This document shows, in pieces, positions 1 through 7,656 of a DNA stretch of 57,061 bases. The translations under genes and the position numbers were made by a program. Source of the DNA: CAXMQS01 sp036446035 (lineage in GTDB: Bacteria; Actinomycetota; Acidimicrobiia; Spongiisociales; JAOTWH01); the NCBI GenBank assembly GCA_036446035.1, contig JAZFSG010000009.1:1-57061 (forward strand). The letters are read 5' to 3'. The notes under the pieces were generated by a model that had not been told where the DNA came from, ran no database searches, and saw only the letters and a list, made by a program, of their open reading frames with translations. The stretch's first letter is position 1; each line of letters starts with the position of its first letter.

Positions 1-72
1 TGTCACCTGCTGTCGCGGTGCCTCGCGTAGGTTTTCGAGCTCTCAAGGAACGTAGGGGGCCGAAACGAGCAA

Positions 73-363
73 TCAGCTCAACGTTCTTGCTATCTCTCCC
101 CTGCTCACAAGATCCCGGAAGGTCCCGAAGTCGTAATCCGCACCAGTCAGCGAGACGTCGTCTCTCGGAGCGTATTCCGCAGCCAAATCTCTCAAGAGAA
201 GCGGCGCTCGAAGCAACGTCGACTTGCCGCTGCTGTTAGCTCCGAATAGGACGGTGATTGCGGGCAGATCAAGTAATCCTGTGTCGGCGAATAGGCGGAA
301 GTTTCGAAGACGCAGACCAGTGAGACCAGTCGGGGACGGGCGCTCAGCGCTGAGAGTGGCCAT
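73..363 (-). pseudogene. Truncated AAA-family ATPase (N-terminal fragment)
   Basis: The 96-residue product starts with the N-terminus typical of SMC/RecF/OLD-like AAA ATPases (LRLRNFRLFADTG) followed by a good Walker A loop, GANSSGKST, near residues 41-49. It ends at a TGA soon after that. Full members usually exceed 350 residues and carry a signature motif and Walker B, neither of which is present here. Another frame stays open from the TGA to the window edge, so a frameshift is possible, but I cannot show homology in it. A TAGGCT -10-like box lies 6 nt before the ATG. The gene sits next to tRNA fragments and may be an island remnant; such ATPases are common in defence islands, but no partner is visible. 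Confidence 0.6.
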
Positions 364-369
364 GATTCG

Positions 370-375
370 AGCCTA
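370..375 (-). promoter_or_regulatory. Putative -10 box of the truncated ATPase
   Basis: TAGGCT on the minus strand ends 6 nt before the ATG at 363. This is the same leaderless spacing seen at many other genes in the window. There is no clear -35. Confidence 0.3.
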
Positions 376-636
376 CTGGCGGGTGATGGGGTGACACGCC
401 CATAAGCAAGCAGTTCACTCGATTCGGATCCTCGCCCTCGCCACAGACGCACCGCCGCTTCGATGGTACGTGGCGACCTCTTACCTCATCGCCTACCTCC
501 ACCGACTGCTACCCAACTGCTACCGAACCACCCATAACCACCCGTGACAGGCCGATACAGCCTGGACGCCATCGCCAGAAACCCAGACAGGACAGGCCTA
601 GCCGACACCCAACGACACCGGCTGGACCCCGAGCGC

Positions 637-684
637 CGAACTCATAATCCGTCGGTCGTAGGTTCGAATCCTGCCCGGCCCACC
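637..684 (+). other. 3' fragment of a tRNA-Met-like gene (possible att site)
   Basis: The stretch holds an anticodon loop CTCATAA (641-647, anticodon CAT), a T-arm with GGTTCGAATCC and the 3' acceptor strand CCGGCCC followed by ACC. No matching 5' acceptor (GGGCCGG) or D-arm is found upstream, and the anticodon stem has mismatches. It is therefore a 3' half, not a functional tRNA. Fragments of this kind are the usual footprint of tyrosine-integrase elements that recombine into tRNA 3' ends. Confidence 0.65.
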
Positions 685-922
685 CGAGTGCTTGACGCCT
701 GTTCGTAATGACTTCCCCGGCACAAAGCGAACGGGTGCCGCCTGCGGTGGATGGCTCGACTCCTTTCCAGCCTTGCTCAGGCTGGACGTCGCCTCGGTGG
801 TGCCGCCCTGCGGACGGCTCTCCTTCGTAGGTTCGAATCCTGCCCGGCCCACCCGAGTGTTTGCGGCCTCTGTGCCATCGCTACCCAGGCCAACAGGAAC
901 GGGTGCCGCCCGGCCCACCCGA
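657..922 (+). repeat. Diverged tandem duplication of tRNA 3' end plus flank
   Basis: A 34-bp identical sequence (T-arm, acceptor end and CCCGAGTG) occurs at 657-690 and 826-859, 169 bp apart. A second identical block, AACGGGTGCCGCC, occurs at 730-742 and 898-910, 168 bp apart. The acceptor end GCCCGGCCCACCCGA appears again at 908-922. The region is thus about 1.5 diverged copies of a ~169-bp unit, consistent with repeated insertion and loss at one tRNA gene. No integrase is visible. The rest of 364-975 holds no gene I can support. Confidence 0.65.
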
Positions 923-975
923 ACGGTGCGATATGCACAGCATTACGCTCGTGGCAACTACGTCGCCAAAGGGGA

Positions 976-1728
976 ATGAACGTGGATGCCAATCTCGCAC
1001 AGCTCACCGTCAGGTTGAGCCGAGCCGCCTACCTCGACCAGCCAGACGCCGCAACGGCTGTGGCCGACCTGGGATTGGGTGGATTTCGATTCTTTGACGC
1101 CAGCAGTACTCAGGCTTTCGTGGCCTCAGACGCCAGCCGCGTGTTCTTGGCGTTCCGAGGCACCGAGAGCGACAACCCAAGAGACTGGGTCCGCGACTCC
1201 CAGTTCGCAACAACCAAAGGCGAACTGGAGACGATGGTCCACTCGGGGTTTCACAAGGCCCTCGACGAGGTGTGGACCGATATGAGGCCACTAGCGACTG
1301 GGGGCGAGGTGTTCCTCACTGGTCACAGCCTGGGGGCGGGCATCGCCACATTGGCCGCGGCTCGGCTGGCCGATGACGGCGCGACAGTCGCAGGTGTCTA
1401 CACCTACGGCCAGCCACGCACCGGAAAGGCCGACTTCGCTGGCGCCTATCAAGCAGCACTCGGTTCAAAGACATTCCGCTTCGTCAACCACATAGACGTT
1501 GTGACTCGCGTCCCCTTCCTTTTGCAGGGATACCGCCACGTCGGCCAGCGGATGTACTTCGATGGCGACGGCGCATTCCACGACGGTGCCAGCGTTTGGA
1601 AGGTGGCGTGGGACGACATCAAGGCCCGGCTCAGACACTTCGGCACCATCAAGGCGGCTGGGGTCGGGCCCCACGATATGTCGAAGTACGTCGCGAGGGT
1701 GGACGCACTCGCAGGAGAAGCTGGATGA
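976..1728 (+). CDS. Class 3 lipase family protein (alpha/beta hydrolase)
   Basis: The 250-residue protein has the lipase class 3 layout (fungal-lipase type). The nucleophile elbow GHSLG places Ser118. The probable acid is Asp174 in NHIDVVTRVP and the base is His233 in GPHDMSKYV. The family hydrolyses acylglycerols or other carboxyl esters; the substrate here is unknown. No signal peptide is seen, so it is probably cytoplasmic. ATG 976 sits only 1 nt after AAAGGGG, so the in-frame GTG at 982 (7 nt from it) could be the real start. The stop overlaps the next gene as ATGA, so the two are translationally coupled. Confidence 0.85.
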   Translation: MNVDANLAQLTVRLSRAAYLDQPDAATAVADLGLGGFRFFDASSTQAFVASDASRVFLAFRGTESDNPRDWVRDSQFATTKGELETMVHSGFHKALDEVWTDMRPLATGGEVFLTGHSLGAGIATLAAARLADDGATVAGVYTYGQPRTGKADFAGAYQAALGSKTFRFVNHIDVVTRVPFLLQGYRHVGQRMYFDGDGAFHDGASVWKVAWDDIKARLRHFGTIKAAGVGPHDMSKYVARVDALAGEAG

Positions 1729-2660
1729 AACAGGTCGTGTTCGGAACCGGATCTATTGGGGCCGCGCTGGCGGACACGCTGGCGGTCCAAGGGCACAAGG
1801 TCGTCGCCGTCAACCGATCAGGTAACGCCGCCACCGGAAGCGGCGTCGAGGTGATCGCCGGTGATGCCAGCGATCGAGCCTTCACGAAATCGGTGGCCGA
1901 GGGCGCCGAGGTCATCTACCAGTGCCTCAACCCCCCATACACCAAATGGCCCGAGCTGTTTCCGGCGCTGCAGGCAGGAGTCTTCGACGCCGCCGCGGCA
2001 TCCGGCGCCAAGCTGGTCGCACTGGAGAACCTCTACATGTACGGCCCAACCGACGGAGCGCCGCTCACGGAAGACCTCCCCTACGCCGCCACCGGCTCCA
2101 AGGGTAAGACCAGGGCTCGGATGGCACAGGATCTGCTCGACGCGCACCAGTCGGGGATCGTGAGAGTGGCAATGGGACGGGCATCGGATTACTTCGGACC
2201 CCGTGGGCTGGTCAGTGCCATGGGCGAACGGGTTTTCTACCCGGCGCTGGCCGGCAAGAAGGCCTCGGTGATGGGCGACCCCGACCAGCCGCACACCTAC
2301 AGCTACATACCCGACATTGTGGCAGGCCTGGTGAAACTGGGGGCAGATGACCGCGCCGACGGCAGGGCCTGGCACCTCCCGAACGCGCCGGCGTTGACGA
2401 CGCGCCAGTTCATCGCCAAGATCTTCGAGACCCTGGGAACAAGCCCTGGCGTGTCAGCGATGCCGCGGTTCATGGTGAGCCTTGTTGGTCTCTTCAACGG
2501 CAACGTCCGGGAGCTGAAAGAGATGCTCTACGAGTTCGAGGAACCGTTCGTGGTCGACTCGAGTGCGTTCGAGTCGACGTTCGGTCAGTCGGCGACGCCC
2601 CTCGATGAGGCGATACCAACCACGATCGACTGGTTCCGACAGAACCCGAAGAAGAGTTAG
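1725..2660 (+). CDS. NAD-dependent epimerase/dehydratase (extended/atypical SDR)
   Basis: A 311-residue SDR-fold protein. It has an N-terminal dinucleotide loop FGTGSIG (residues 6-12) and the ENLYMYG segment that takes the place of the usual catalytic Tyr strand. The classic YxxxK pair is not evident, so it may be an atypical SDR with reductase or isomerase activity. The start is set by AGGAG at 1713-1717, 7 nt before an ATG that overlaps the lipase stop by 4 nt. The substrate cannot be told from sequence. It converges with the membrane protein gene at 2657. Confidence 0.85.
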   Translation: MKQVVFGTGSIGAALADTLAVQGHKVVAVNRSGNAATGSGVEVIAGDASDRAFTKSVAEGAEVIYQCLNPPYTKWPELFPALQAGVFDAAAASGAKLVALENLYMYGPTDGAPLTEDLPYAATGSKGKTRARMAQDLLDAHQSGIVRVAMGRASDYFGPRGLVSAMGERVFYPALAGKKASVMGDPDQPHTYSYIPDIVAGLVKLGADDRADGRAWHLPNAPALTTRQFIAKIFETLGTSPGVSAMPRFMVSLVGLFNGNVRELKEMLYEFEEPFVVDSSAFESTFGQSATPLDEAIPTTIDWFRQNPKKS

Positions 2661-2995
2661 TCGCCTTGGACCGCTGAGCTCACGATGGCAGCGATGAACA
2701 TCACAGCCAAGATCGCCCAAGCCAGATAGCGGAACCACATCGGTGCGAAGCGCCACAGGTTCTTGATCTGGGCATAGATGGCGGCTGCCCCAAAGAGAGC
2801 GCCCGCTCCAAGTCCGCTGATGGCTGCCACCAGGTTGAACACGTCATCGGGCGAGGTGCCCTCTCGTGGATCGGCGACGGCCAGGACAACTCCTGCTACG
2901 GCTGCCACGACCATCGAAACGGATCCCAGAGCGATCAATACCCAGAAGAATCGCAAGCTGCTCTCGTTGGCTGCGTCACGCGGAACGTCTGTCAT
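2657..2995 (-). CDS. Small membrane protein, three predicted TM segments
   Basis: A 112-residue protein of unknown function. It has hydrophobic segments near residues 15-40 (FFWVLIALGSVSMVVAAVAG), 53-72 and 88-108, separated by short polar loops. The start is well supported: GGAGGAGGT lies 5 nt before the ATG. It overlaps the end of the epimerase gene convergently by 4 bp. I recognise no family. Confidence 0.75.
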   Translation of the reverse strand: MTDVPRDAANESSLRFFWVLIALGSVSMVVAAVAGVVLAVADPREGTSPDDVFNLVAAISGLGAGALFGAAAIYAQIKNLWRFAPMWFRYLAWAILAVMFIAAIVSSAVQGD

Positions 2996-3103
2996 ACATA
3001 CCTCCTCCCGAGTGGCGCCATCCTATTCAGAGCCCTCAAGCGTCCAGTTGGAGGACCAACTCGTCGATGGCACACGCCATTGGTGGAGGGCTATCGTCGC
3101 GAC

Positions 3104-4258
3104 GTGGACATTGTGGTTGTCGGCGCGGGCGTCTTCGGGGCCACCGCCTCGTTGGAACTGTCGCGGCGCGGACACTCGGTGACCCTCGTCGACCCGGGAC
3201 CGCTCCCCCATCCCAACGCCGCCTCGACGGACATCTCGAAGATGGTTCGCATGGACTACGGAACCGACGAGTTGTACTACGAGATGATGGAGGCGAGTTT
3301 CCCTCTCTGGCGGCAGTGGAACGAGAGCTGGGGCCAGGAGCTGTATCGCGAGGACGGCTACCTCGTCATCGCCGCGGGACCGTTGGCGGAAGGCGGCTAC
3401 GAGGCGGACTGTCTGGCGACGCTTGCCAAGCGCGGTCACGATGTCGAAGTGATCGACGTCGACTGGCTGGCTGATCGCACCCCAGCCTGGTCGGTGCCAG
3501 ACGACACCGAGGGCTACTTCAACCCGGTGGGCGGATGGGCCGAGAGTGCCAATGTGGTGACACGAATTCTTCGTGAATCGGTCGGGGTCGGAACCGAACT
3601 CGTCGAGGCTCCCCTCTCGGGGTTCCTCGGTGGAGGAGACGAGGTTGAGGGCATCGCCACGGCCGACGGCGGGGTCCTCAACGGCGACATCGTCGTTCTG
3701 GCAGTAGGCACCTGGGCGCCGCAGATCTTGCCCGAGCTCGATGATGTCATGTGGTCCGTCGGCCAGCCGGTGTACCACTTCGAAGTCGAGGACGCCTACG
3801 AGTGGCAGCCGCCAGAGTTCTTGCCCTGGGCCATGGACGTAGCCAACACAGGTTGGCATGGGTTCGTCGCCCTCGACGAGGGTGTGCTCAAGATCGCCAA
3901 CCACGGCCCGGGCAGCCTCGAGGATCCCGACGGGCACCGCGACCTGCCGGAAGAGTCCGAGGACATGTTCCGCGACTTCCTCGACGATCGCCTCCCCGAC
4001 CTCGCAGACGCCGACATCGTCGACACCAGGCTGTGCTTCTATGCAGACACCTTCGATGGTGACTTCTGGATCGACCATCATCCCGACCGATCAGGACTCG
4101 TCGTTGCCGGCGGAGGCTCCGGCCACGCCTTCAAGTTCGCCCCGGTGCTGGGGGGCCTGATCGCAGACGCGGTCGAGGAGGAGCCGAACCAGTGGCTCGA
4201 GCGATTCGCGTGGCGCGACGCAGGCGACCGAAAGACCGAGGAAGCGCGCTTCTCATAA
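3104..4258 (+). CDS. FAD-dependent oxidoreductase, sarcosine-oxidase (DAO) type
   Basis: The protein has the Rossmann loop VVGAGVFGATASLEL at the N-terminus and a C-terminal FAD segment GSGHAFKFAPVLGG, as in monomeric sarcosine and N-methylamino-acid oxidases. Cys311, in TRLCFYADTFDGDFWID, aligns with the cysteine that binds 8a-S-cysteinyl FAD in monomeric sarcosine oxidase, so covalent flavin is likely. The expected reaction is oxidative demethylation or deamination of a secondary amine or amino acid, giving H2O2; the substrate is unknown. GTG 3104 is preferred because homologues start right before DIVVVGAG and a GGAGGG lies upstream (3085-3090). TTG 3080 or GTG 3083 would add up to 8 residues. 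Confidence 0.88.
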   Translation: MDIVVVGAGVFGATASLELSRRGHSVTLVDPGPLPHPNAASTDISKMVRMDYGTDELYYEMMEASFPLWRQWNESWGQELYREDGYLVIAAGPLAEGGYEADCLATLAKRGHDVEVIDVDWLADRTPAWSVPDDTEGYFNPVGGWAESANVVTRILRESVGVGTELVEAPLSGFLGGGDEVEGIATADGGVLNGDIVVLAVGTWAPQILPELDDVMWSVGQPVYHFEVEDAYEWQPPEFLPWAMDVANTGWHGFVALDEGVLKIANHGPGSLEDPDGHRDLPEESEDMFRDFLDDRLPDLADADIVDTRLCFYADTFDGDFWIDHHPDRSGLVVAGGGSGHAFKFAPVLGGLIADAVEEEPNQWLERFAWRDAGDRKTEEARFS

Positions 4259-4270
4259 CCTCTACCGGCG

Positions 4271-4479
4271 ATGGTCAAGTCAAACGGATTTCGCTACACC
4301 CGCCGCAAGAATGGTGAGGTCGTCATCACCCACAACGGGCGTCAGGCGACCGTCCTGCGCGGCGTCAAGGCCGATCGGTTCATCTCGTCACTCGGGGCAA
4401 CGACCAGGAGCTGATGGCTCGGCTAACGGGTAACTACAAGCGCGGCAACGAGCGTCGGCCCTCCGGCGAGTCCCGATAG
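4271..4479 (+). pseudogene. Small conserved basic protein split by a frameshift
   Basis: Two overlapping reading frames look like one gene. Frame A (4271-4414, 47 residues) starts MVKSNGFRYTRRKNGE and reads through HNGRQATVLRG. Frame B (ATG 4414 to TAG 4479) reads MARLTGNYKRGNERR. Read upstream, frame B gives NDQELMARLTGNYK, which continues the sense of frame A if one G is added to GGGG at 4394-4397. The joined product would be about 68 residues, resembling a small actinobacterial protein family I remember only loosely. It may be a true mutation, a sequencing error in a G-run, or less likely programmed slippage. Confidence 0.6.
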
Positions 4480-4545
4480 CCGCACCTTTGGGGAATCTCC
4501 CCGACGGCCGAGCTGTTGGTAGTCCTTAGACCACAAGGAGCCCCA

Positions 4546-5307
4546 TTGACCACTGACACCCCAGCACGCGCTCGCATCAAGATCGAGAGCACCCCCAAGC
4601 GCATCCGCGCCTACCTCGACGGCAGGCTCGTGATAGACACCATCAATGCCGTGAGCGTGTGGGAGAAGCCCTACTACCCCACCTATTACTTCCCGCTTGC
4701 CGACGTCGACCAGAACGTTCTGGTTGCATCCGGAGAGACCAAGAAGTCCCCGAGCCGGGGCCTGGCTGATCTGTACACCGTCAAGGGGAACGACCGATCG
4801 ACCGACGAGGGCGCATACGCCTATCCCGACTCGCCGATCCCCGAACTCCAGGGCATGATCGCCTTTCGCTGGGATGCGCTGGATCACTGGTTCGAGGAGG
4901 ACGAAGAGGTCTTCATCCACGCCAGAGATCCCTACACCCGCATCGACATCCTCCCCAGCTCGCGGCGTGTCACCGTCGAGATCAACGGTGTTCGGGTGGC
5001 CGACACCACCAACGCCATGATGCTCTTCGAGACCGGGCTGCCGACCAGGTACTACATGCCGAAGACCGACGTTCAGCTCGATCTCCTCAAGCCGACCGAC
5101 ACCGTCACCCACTGCCCCTATAAGGGCGCGGCTCGCTATTGGACGGTCAAGGCCAACGGCGAGACATTCGAAGACCACGTCTGGGGCTACGACAGCCCAC
5201 TACCCGAGAGCTCTCGCATCGCCGGCCTCGTCTCCTTCTACAACGAAAAGGTGGACATCTACCTGGACGGCGAACTCCAACCCAAGACCAAGACCAAGTT
5301 CAGCTAG
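4546..5307 (+). CDS. DUF427 domain protein (two tandem domains)
   Basis: A 253-residue protein made of two related halves. Each has the DUF427 pattern of a short beta-rich domain: RVTVEINGVRVADTTNA in the second half mirrors RIRAYLDGRLVIDTINA in the first. Each half also has a Tyr-rich segment (YYPTYYFPLADV, RYYMPKTDV) and W-x-Y/W-x-V strands. The biochemical function of the family is not established. The TTG start at 4546 is chosen because AGGAG lies 5 nt upstream; an earlier TTG at 4516 lacks such a site. The end overlaps the next gene convergently. Confidence 0.85.
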   Translation: MTTDTPARARIKIESTPKRIRAYLDGRLVIDTINAVSVWEKPYYPTYYFPLADVDQNVLVASGETKKSPSRGLADLYTVKGNDRSTDEGAYAYPDSPIPELQGMIAFRWDALDHWFEEDEEVFIHARDPYTRIDILPSSRRVTVEINGVRVADTTNAMMLFETGLPTRYYMPKTDVQLDLLKPTDTVTHCPYKGAARYWTVKANGETFEDHVWGYDSPLPESSRIAGLVSFYNEKVDIYLDGELQPKTKTKFS

Positions 5308-5978
5308 CCGCGCGGAGCAGGACTCAGGTCGACGGAATAGCGACTGCCGCAGGTCCTGCAGATGGTTGCGGTGCCTGTCGTTACCTGATTGGTTGCTCCA
5401 CAGATCGGACAGAAGTTCGCATTTGCGCCCATCGACCTTGCTGAACGGTGCAGCACGGGAACGGCGGCCAGGAACGCCGCCAGCAAGACGGCGGTGATAC
5501 CGAAGGCCCGCCAATATCCATCGCTATCGATGTCCCCCCACATTCCGATCGTCAGCAGGAGCGCAACGACACCGATGCTGACTCGGACTGCTGTGAGGAG
5601 CCAGCGCTGGTGAGGCTCGAGACGAGCGAACTCCATGAGAGCAACTCCGGCTATTGCCGTCCCGGCGATGATGAGAGTGAACGGCAGCTTCCACAGCGCT
5701 CCGAAGTCGGGCTCGGTCCAGATCATGACGATGAGCCACGCGAAGCCCACGACCGTGGCCGCAACGCCGACGACCGGAAGTGATCCCAGCCGTCCCCGCT
5801 CCCATGCCGCGACCGGCGGCATGGACACCAGGGCAGCTCCGGTGATCATGAACGAGGTGGCGATGACCTTGGCGCCGGGCTCGCCGATGTCTGCGCCCAA
5901 CAGAACGACTATCCCTAGAAACGCGCCAAGACCTATAGAAGCAAGTACCACTCCCCGCAATATGCGTACCCAGCTCAC
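5304..5978 (-). CDS. Membrane protein with C-terminal zinc ribbon
   Basis: A 224-residue protein with about six hydrophobic segments in residues 5-180, followed by a cytosolic-looking tail. The tail carries CPIC near 192-195 and CRTC near 208-211, a likely four-Cys zinc ribbon. The function is unknown. GTG is the only reasonable start (MSWVRILRG). It lies just downstream of the secreted-protein cluster on the same strand (25 bp after the CapA-like gene), so co-transcription is possible. Confidence 0.75.
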   Translation of the reverse strand: MSWVRILRGVVLASIGLGAFLGIVVLLGADIGEPGAKVIATSFMITGAALVSMPPVAAWERGRLGSLPVVGVAATVVGFAWLIVMIWTEPDFGALWKLPFTLIIAGTAIAGVALMEFARLEPHQRWLLTAVRVSIGVVALLLTIGMWGDIDSDGYWRAFGITAVLLAAFLAAVPVLHRSARSMGANANFCPICGATNQVTTGTATICRTCGSRYSVDLSPAPRG

Positions 5979-6003
5979 TCAGCAAGCGTACGACCCGGCA
6001 GCG

Positions 6004-7656
6004 TCAGTCCGTGAACACGGGATGTCCGGGGCTGGCGATCTGCGCCGGGATAAGACGGGCGACGGTGAGCCCGTCCGGCTGGATCACCAGTTCGGCAACG
6101 GCAGTGGTGTAGGAGGCTGCGTCGTGGCGCGGCCACACGAAGTTGCCGAGACCCCAGAAGATGGGCTTGCCCTGGTAGTACTCGAGCGGCTGGATGCGAT
6201 GGGCGTGATGGCCGAAAACGGCGTCGGCGCCGGCTTCGATCATGGCGTGGCCCACAGTGACGTCCGGCGGATCGGGCACGAACGACCTCTCGATCCCCCA
6301 ATGAACGGTCACCAGCACTAAGTCTGCGCGCTCCTTCGCCGCGGCGATGGCAGATCGGACGAGCGCCAGATCGTTGCCCCAGGCGAGTCCGGGACTGGTG
6401 GCGGTGGCGGAGTGACTCCACCCGTCCGCGACCGTGTTGAATCCGAGGACCGCAACGGTCCAGCCGTTGATGTCGAAGTAGGCGGCTTCGGTCGCCGAGG
6501 CGCGATCGGCGCCCGCTCCTACGGGCGCCACCCCCGCCGCCTCCACCGTGGCAATGCCGTCGAGGAGTGCTGCCTGACCGTAATCCCACGCATGGTTGTT
6601 GGCCATGTTGGCCACCTCTATCCCGTTGGGTGCCAGGCTGGCAAGCGAGGCGGACGAGCAGCGGAAGGTGAAGGCCTTGGGCACGGGTGATCCGAGGTCC
6701 GACGGAGTGCACTCGAGATTGATGAGAGTTAGGTCATCGGCCAGGAACTCGGTGCGTACTCCCGACCAAGCATGATCGAATCCCAGGGTGGCCAAGTCAG
6801 GGATGACACCGGTGTCCATGTGCACATCGCCCGTGGCACTGATGACCAGGCTGCCCCTCCCGGGGGCACTGGTCCCGAGCCCCGTCTTCCCGGCAACCGG
6901 AAGCCAGCCAGGGGCCGCGTAGGGAATGGTGGTTTCGGCGAATCCAGGTGTTGGAACCTCCTTGAGGAAGTAGCGACCTCGACCCGGGCGAAAGGCGCCG
7001 AGTCCGTCGCCCCCGCCGCCAACCCAGTCGCCGGCGAAGACCACGTCGTTGGGATCGCCCCACACCAGATCATGGTCGGCGACGCCCGTTGACAAGGAAT
7101 CCCGGTAGTAGACCCGACCGGTTGCCGGCCGGTGCAGCGCCACCTCGTCGGCACCGTCACCGTCGAAGTCGCCGACGAACGGCACATCGCCACCGTCGCC
7201 GAACTCGAAGTCGACTTCGGCTTCGCCCAGCCCACTGGTGGCAGAGCCGACCCCGTTGATGATGTAGAAGCGCCGCTCCGTTGGCCGGTAGATGGAGACC
7301 GTGTCGCAACCGTCGCCGTTGAAGTCCCCGGCCAGTGCGATGTCTCCCGGGTTGCCGAAGAAGTAGTCGGCGTCGGCGACTCCGGTGTCGTTGCTGTTCC
7401 GCAGATAGACGCGACCGTCCGAGCGACGGTGCAGCCCTGGTGTGTCGATCCCATCGCAGTCCCAGTCGCCGAGGAACGGCTCATCACCGGGATCGCCAAA
7501 GGTGAACACCGTGCTGACGCCGGCAGCGTCTCGCAAGTACCAGATGCCGGTGGAGGAGTCGACAGCGCCGATGGAGTCCGGCTCGGCGGCACCGACGGGA
7601 GCCGCCATCCAGACGAACAGAAGCAAGCCGCCGAGAACGCCGAGGCGCCGGGTCAC
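6004..7656 (-). CDS. Secreted CapA-like protein with N-terminal DxDxDG repeat module
   Basis: A 550-residue protein with a signal peptide (about 1-24) and four repeats of ~50 residues (about 31-247), each with FGxPGD and DxDxDG-like motifs. A CapA/PGA_cap metallophosphatase-fold domain follows (about 270-540). CapA landmarks are ATGDVHMD, LINLECT, NMANNHAWDYG, VTVHWGIE and GHHAHRIQP. CapA family proteins act in poly-gamma-glutamate or capsule synthesis or processing. The GTG start overlaps the upstream GH26-like stop as GTGA, so the two are coupled. In its two neighbours the same repeat module is C-terminal, whereas here it is N-terminal. The fourth unit is degenerate (DWVGGG). Confidence 0.9.
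   Translation of the reverse strand: MTRRLGVLGGLLLFVWMAAPVGAAEPDSIGAVDSSTGIWYLRDAAGVSTVFTFGDPGDEPFLGDWDCDGIDTPGLHRRSDGRVYLRNSNDTGVADADYFFGNPGDIALAGDFNGDGCDTVSIYRPTERRFYIINGVGSATSGLGEAEVDFEFGDGGDVPFVGDFDGDGADEVALHRPATGRVYYRDSLSTGVADHDLVWGDPNDVVFAGDWVGGGGDGLGAFRPGRGRYFLKEVPTPGFAETTIPYAAPGWLPVAGKTGLGTSAPGRGSLVISATGDVHMDTGVIPDLATLGFDHAWSGVRTEFLADDLTLINLECTPSDLGSPVPKAFTFRCSSASLASLAPNGIEVANMANNHAWDYGQAALLDGIATVEAAGVAPVGAGADRASATEAAYFDINGWTVAVLGFNTVADGWSHSATATSPGLAWGNDLALVRSAIAAAKERADLVLVTVHWGIERSFVPDPPDVTVGHAMIEAGADAVFGHHAHRIQPLEYYQGKPIFWGLGNFVWPRHDAASYTTAVAELVIQPDGLTVARLIPAQIASPGHPVFTD
6916..7566 (-). repeat. Four-unit DxDxDG repeat module of the CapA-like protein
   Basis: Units contain GDWDCDG, GDFNGDGCD, GDFDGDG and the decayed GDWVGGGG. 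The Cys in units 1 and 2 recur at the same positions in both neighbouring proteins, suggesting a disulfide and duplication of the module as a block. The acidic loops suggest calcium binding. Confidence 0.8.

Noticed and set aside
637..684. Complete tRNA-Met gene
   Set aside because: No 5' acceptor strand or D-arm can be found upstream and the anticodon stem is imperfect.
3023..4081. 352-codon open frame on the minus strand opposite the FAD oxidoreductase
   Set aside because: It is a GC-rich antisense shadow; the plus-strand product has clear FAD motifs and this one has none.
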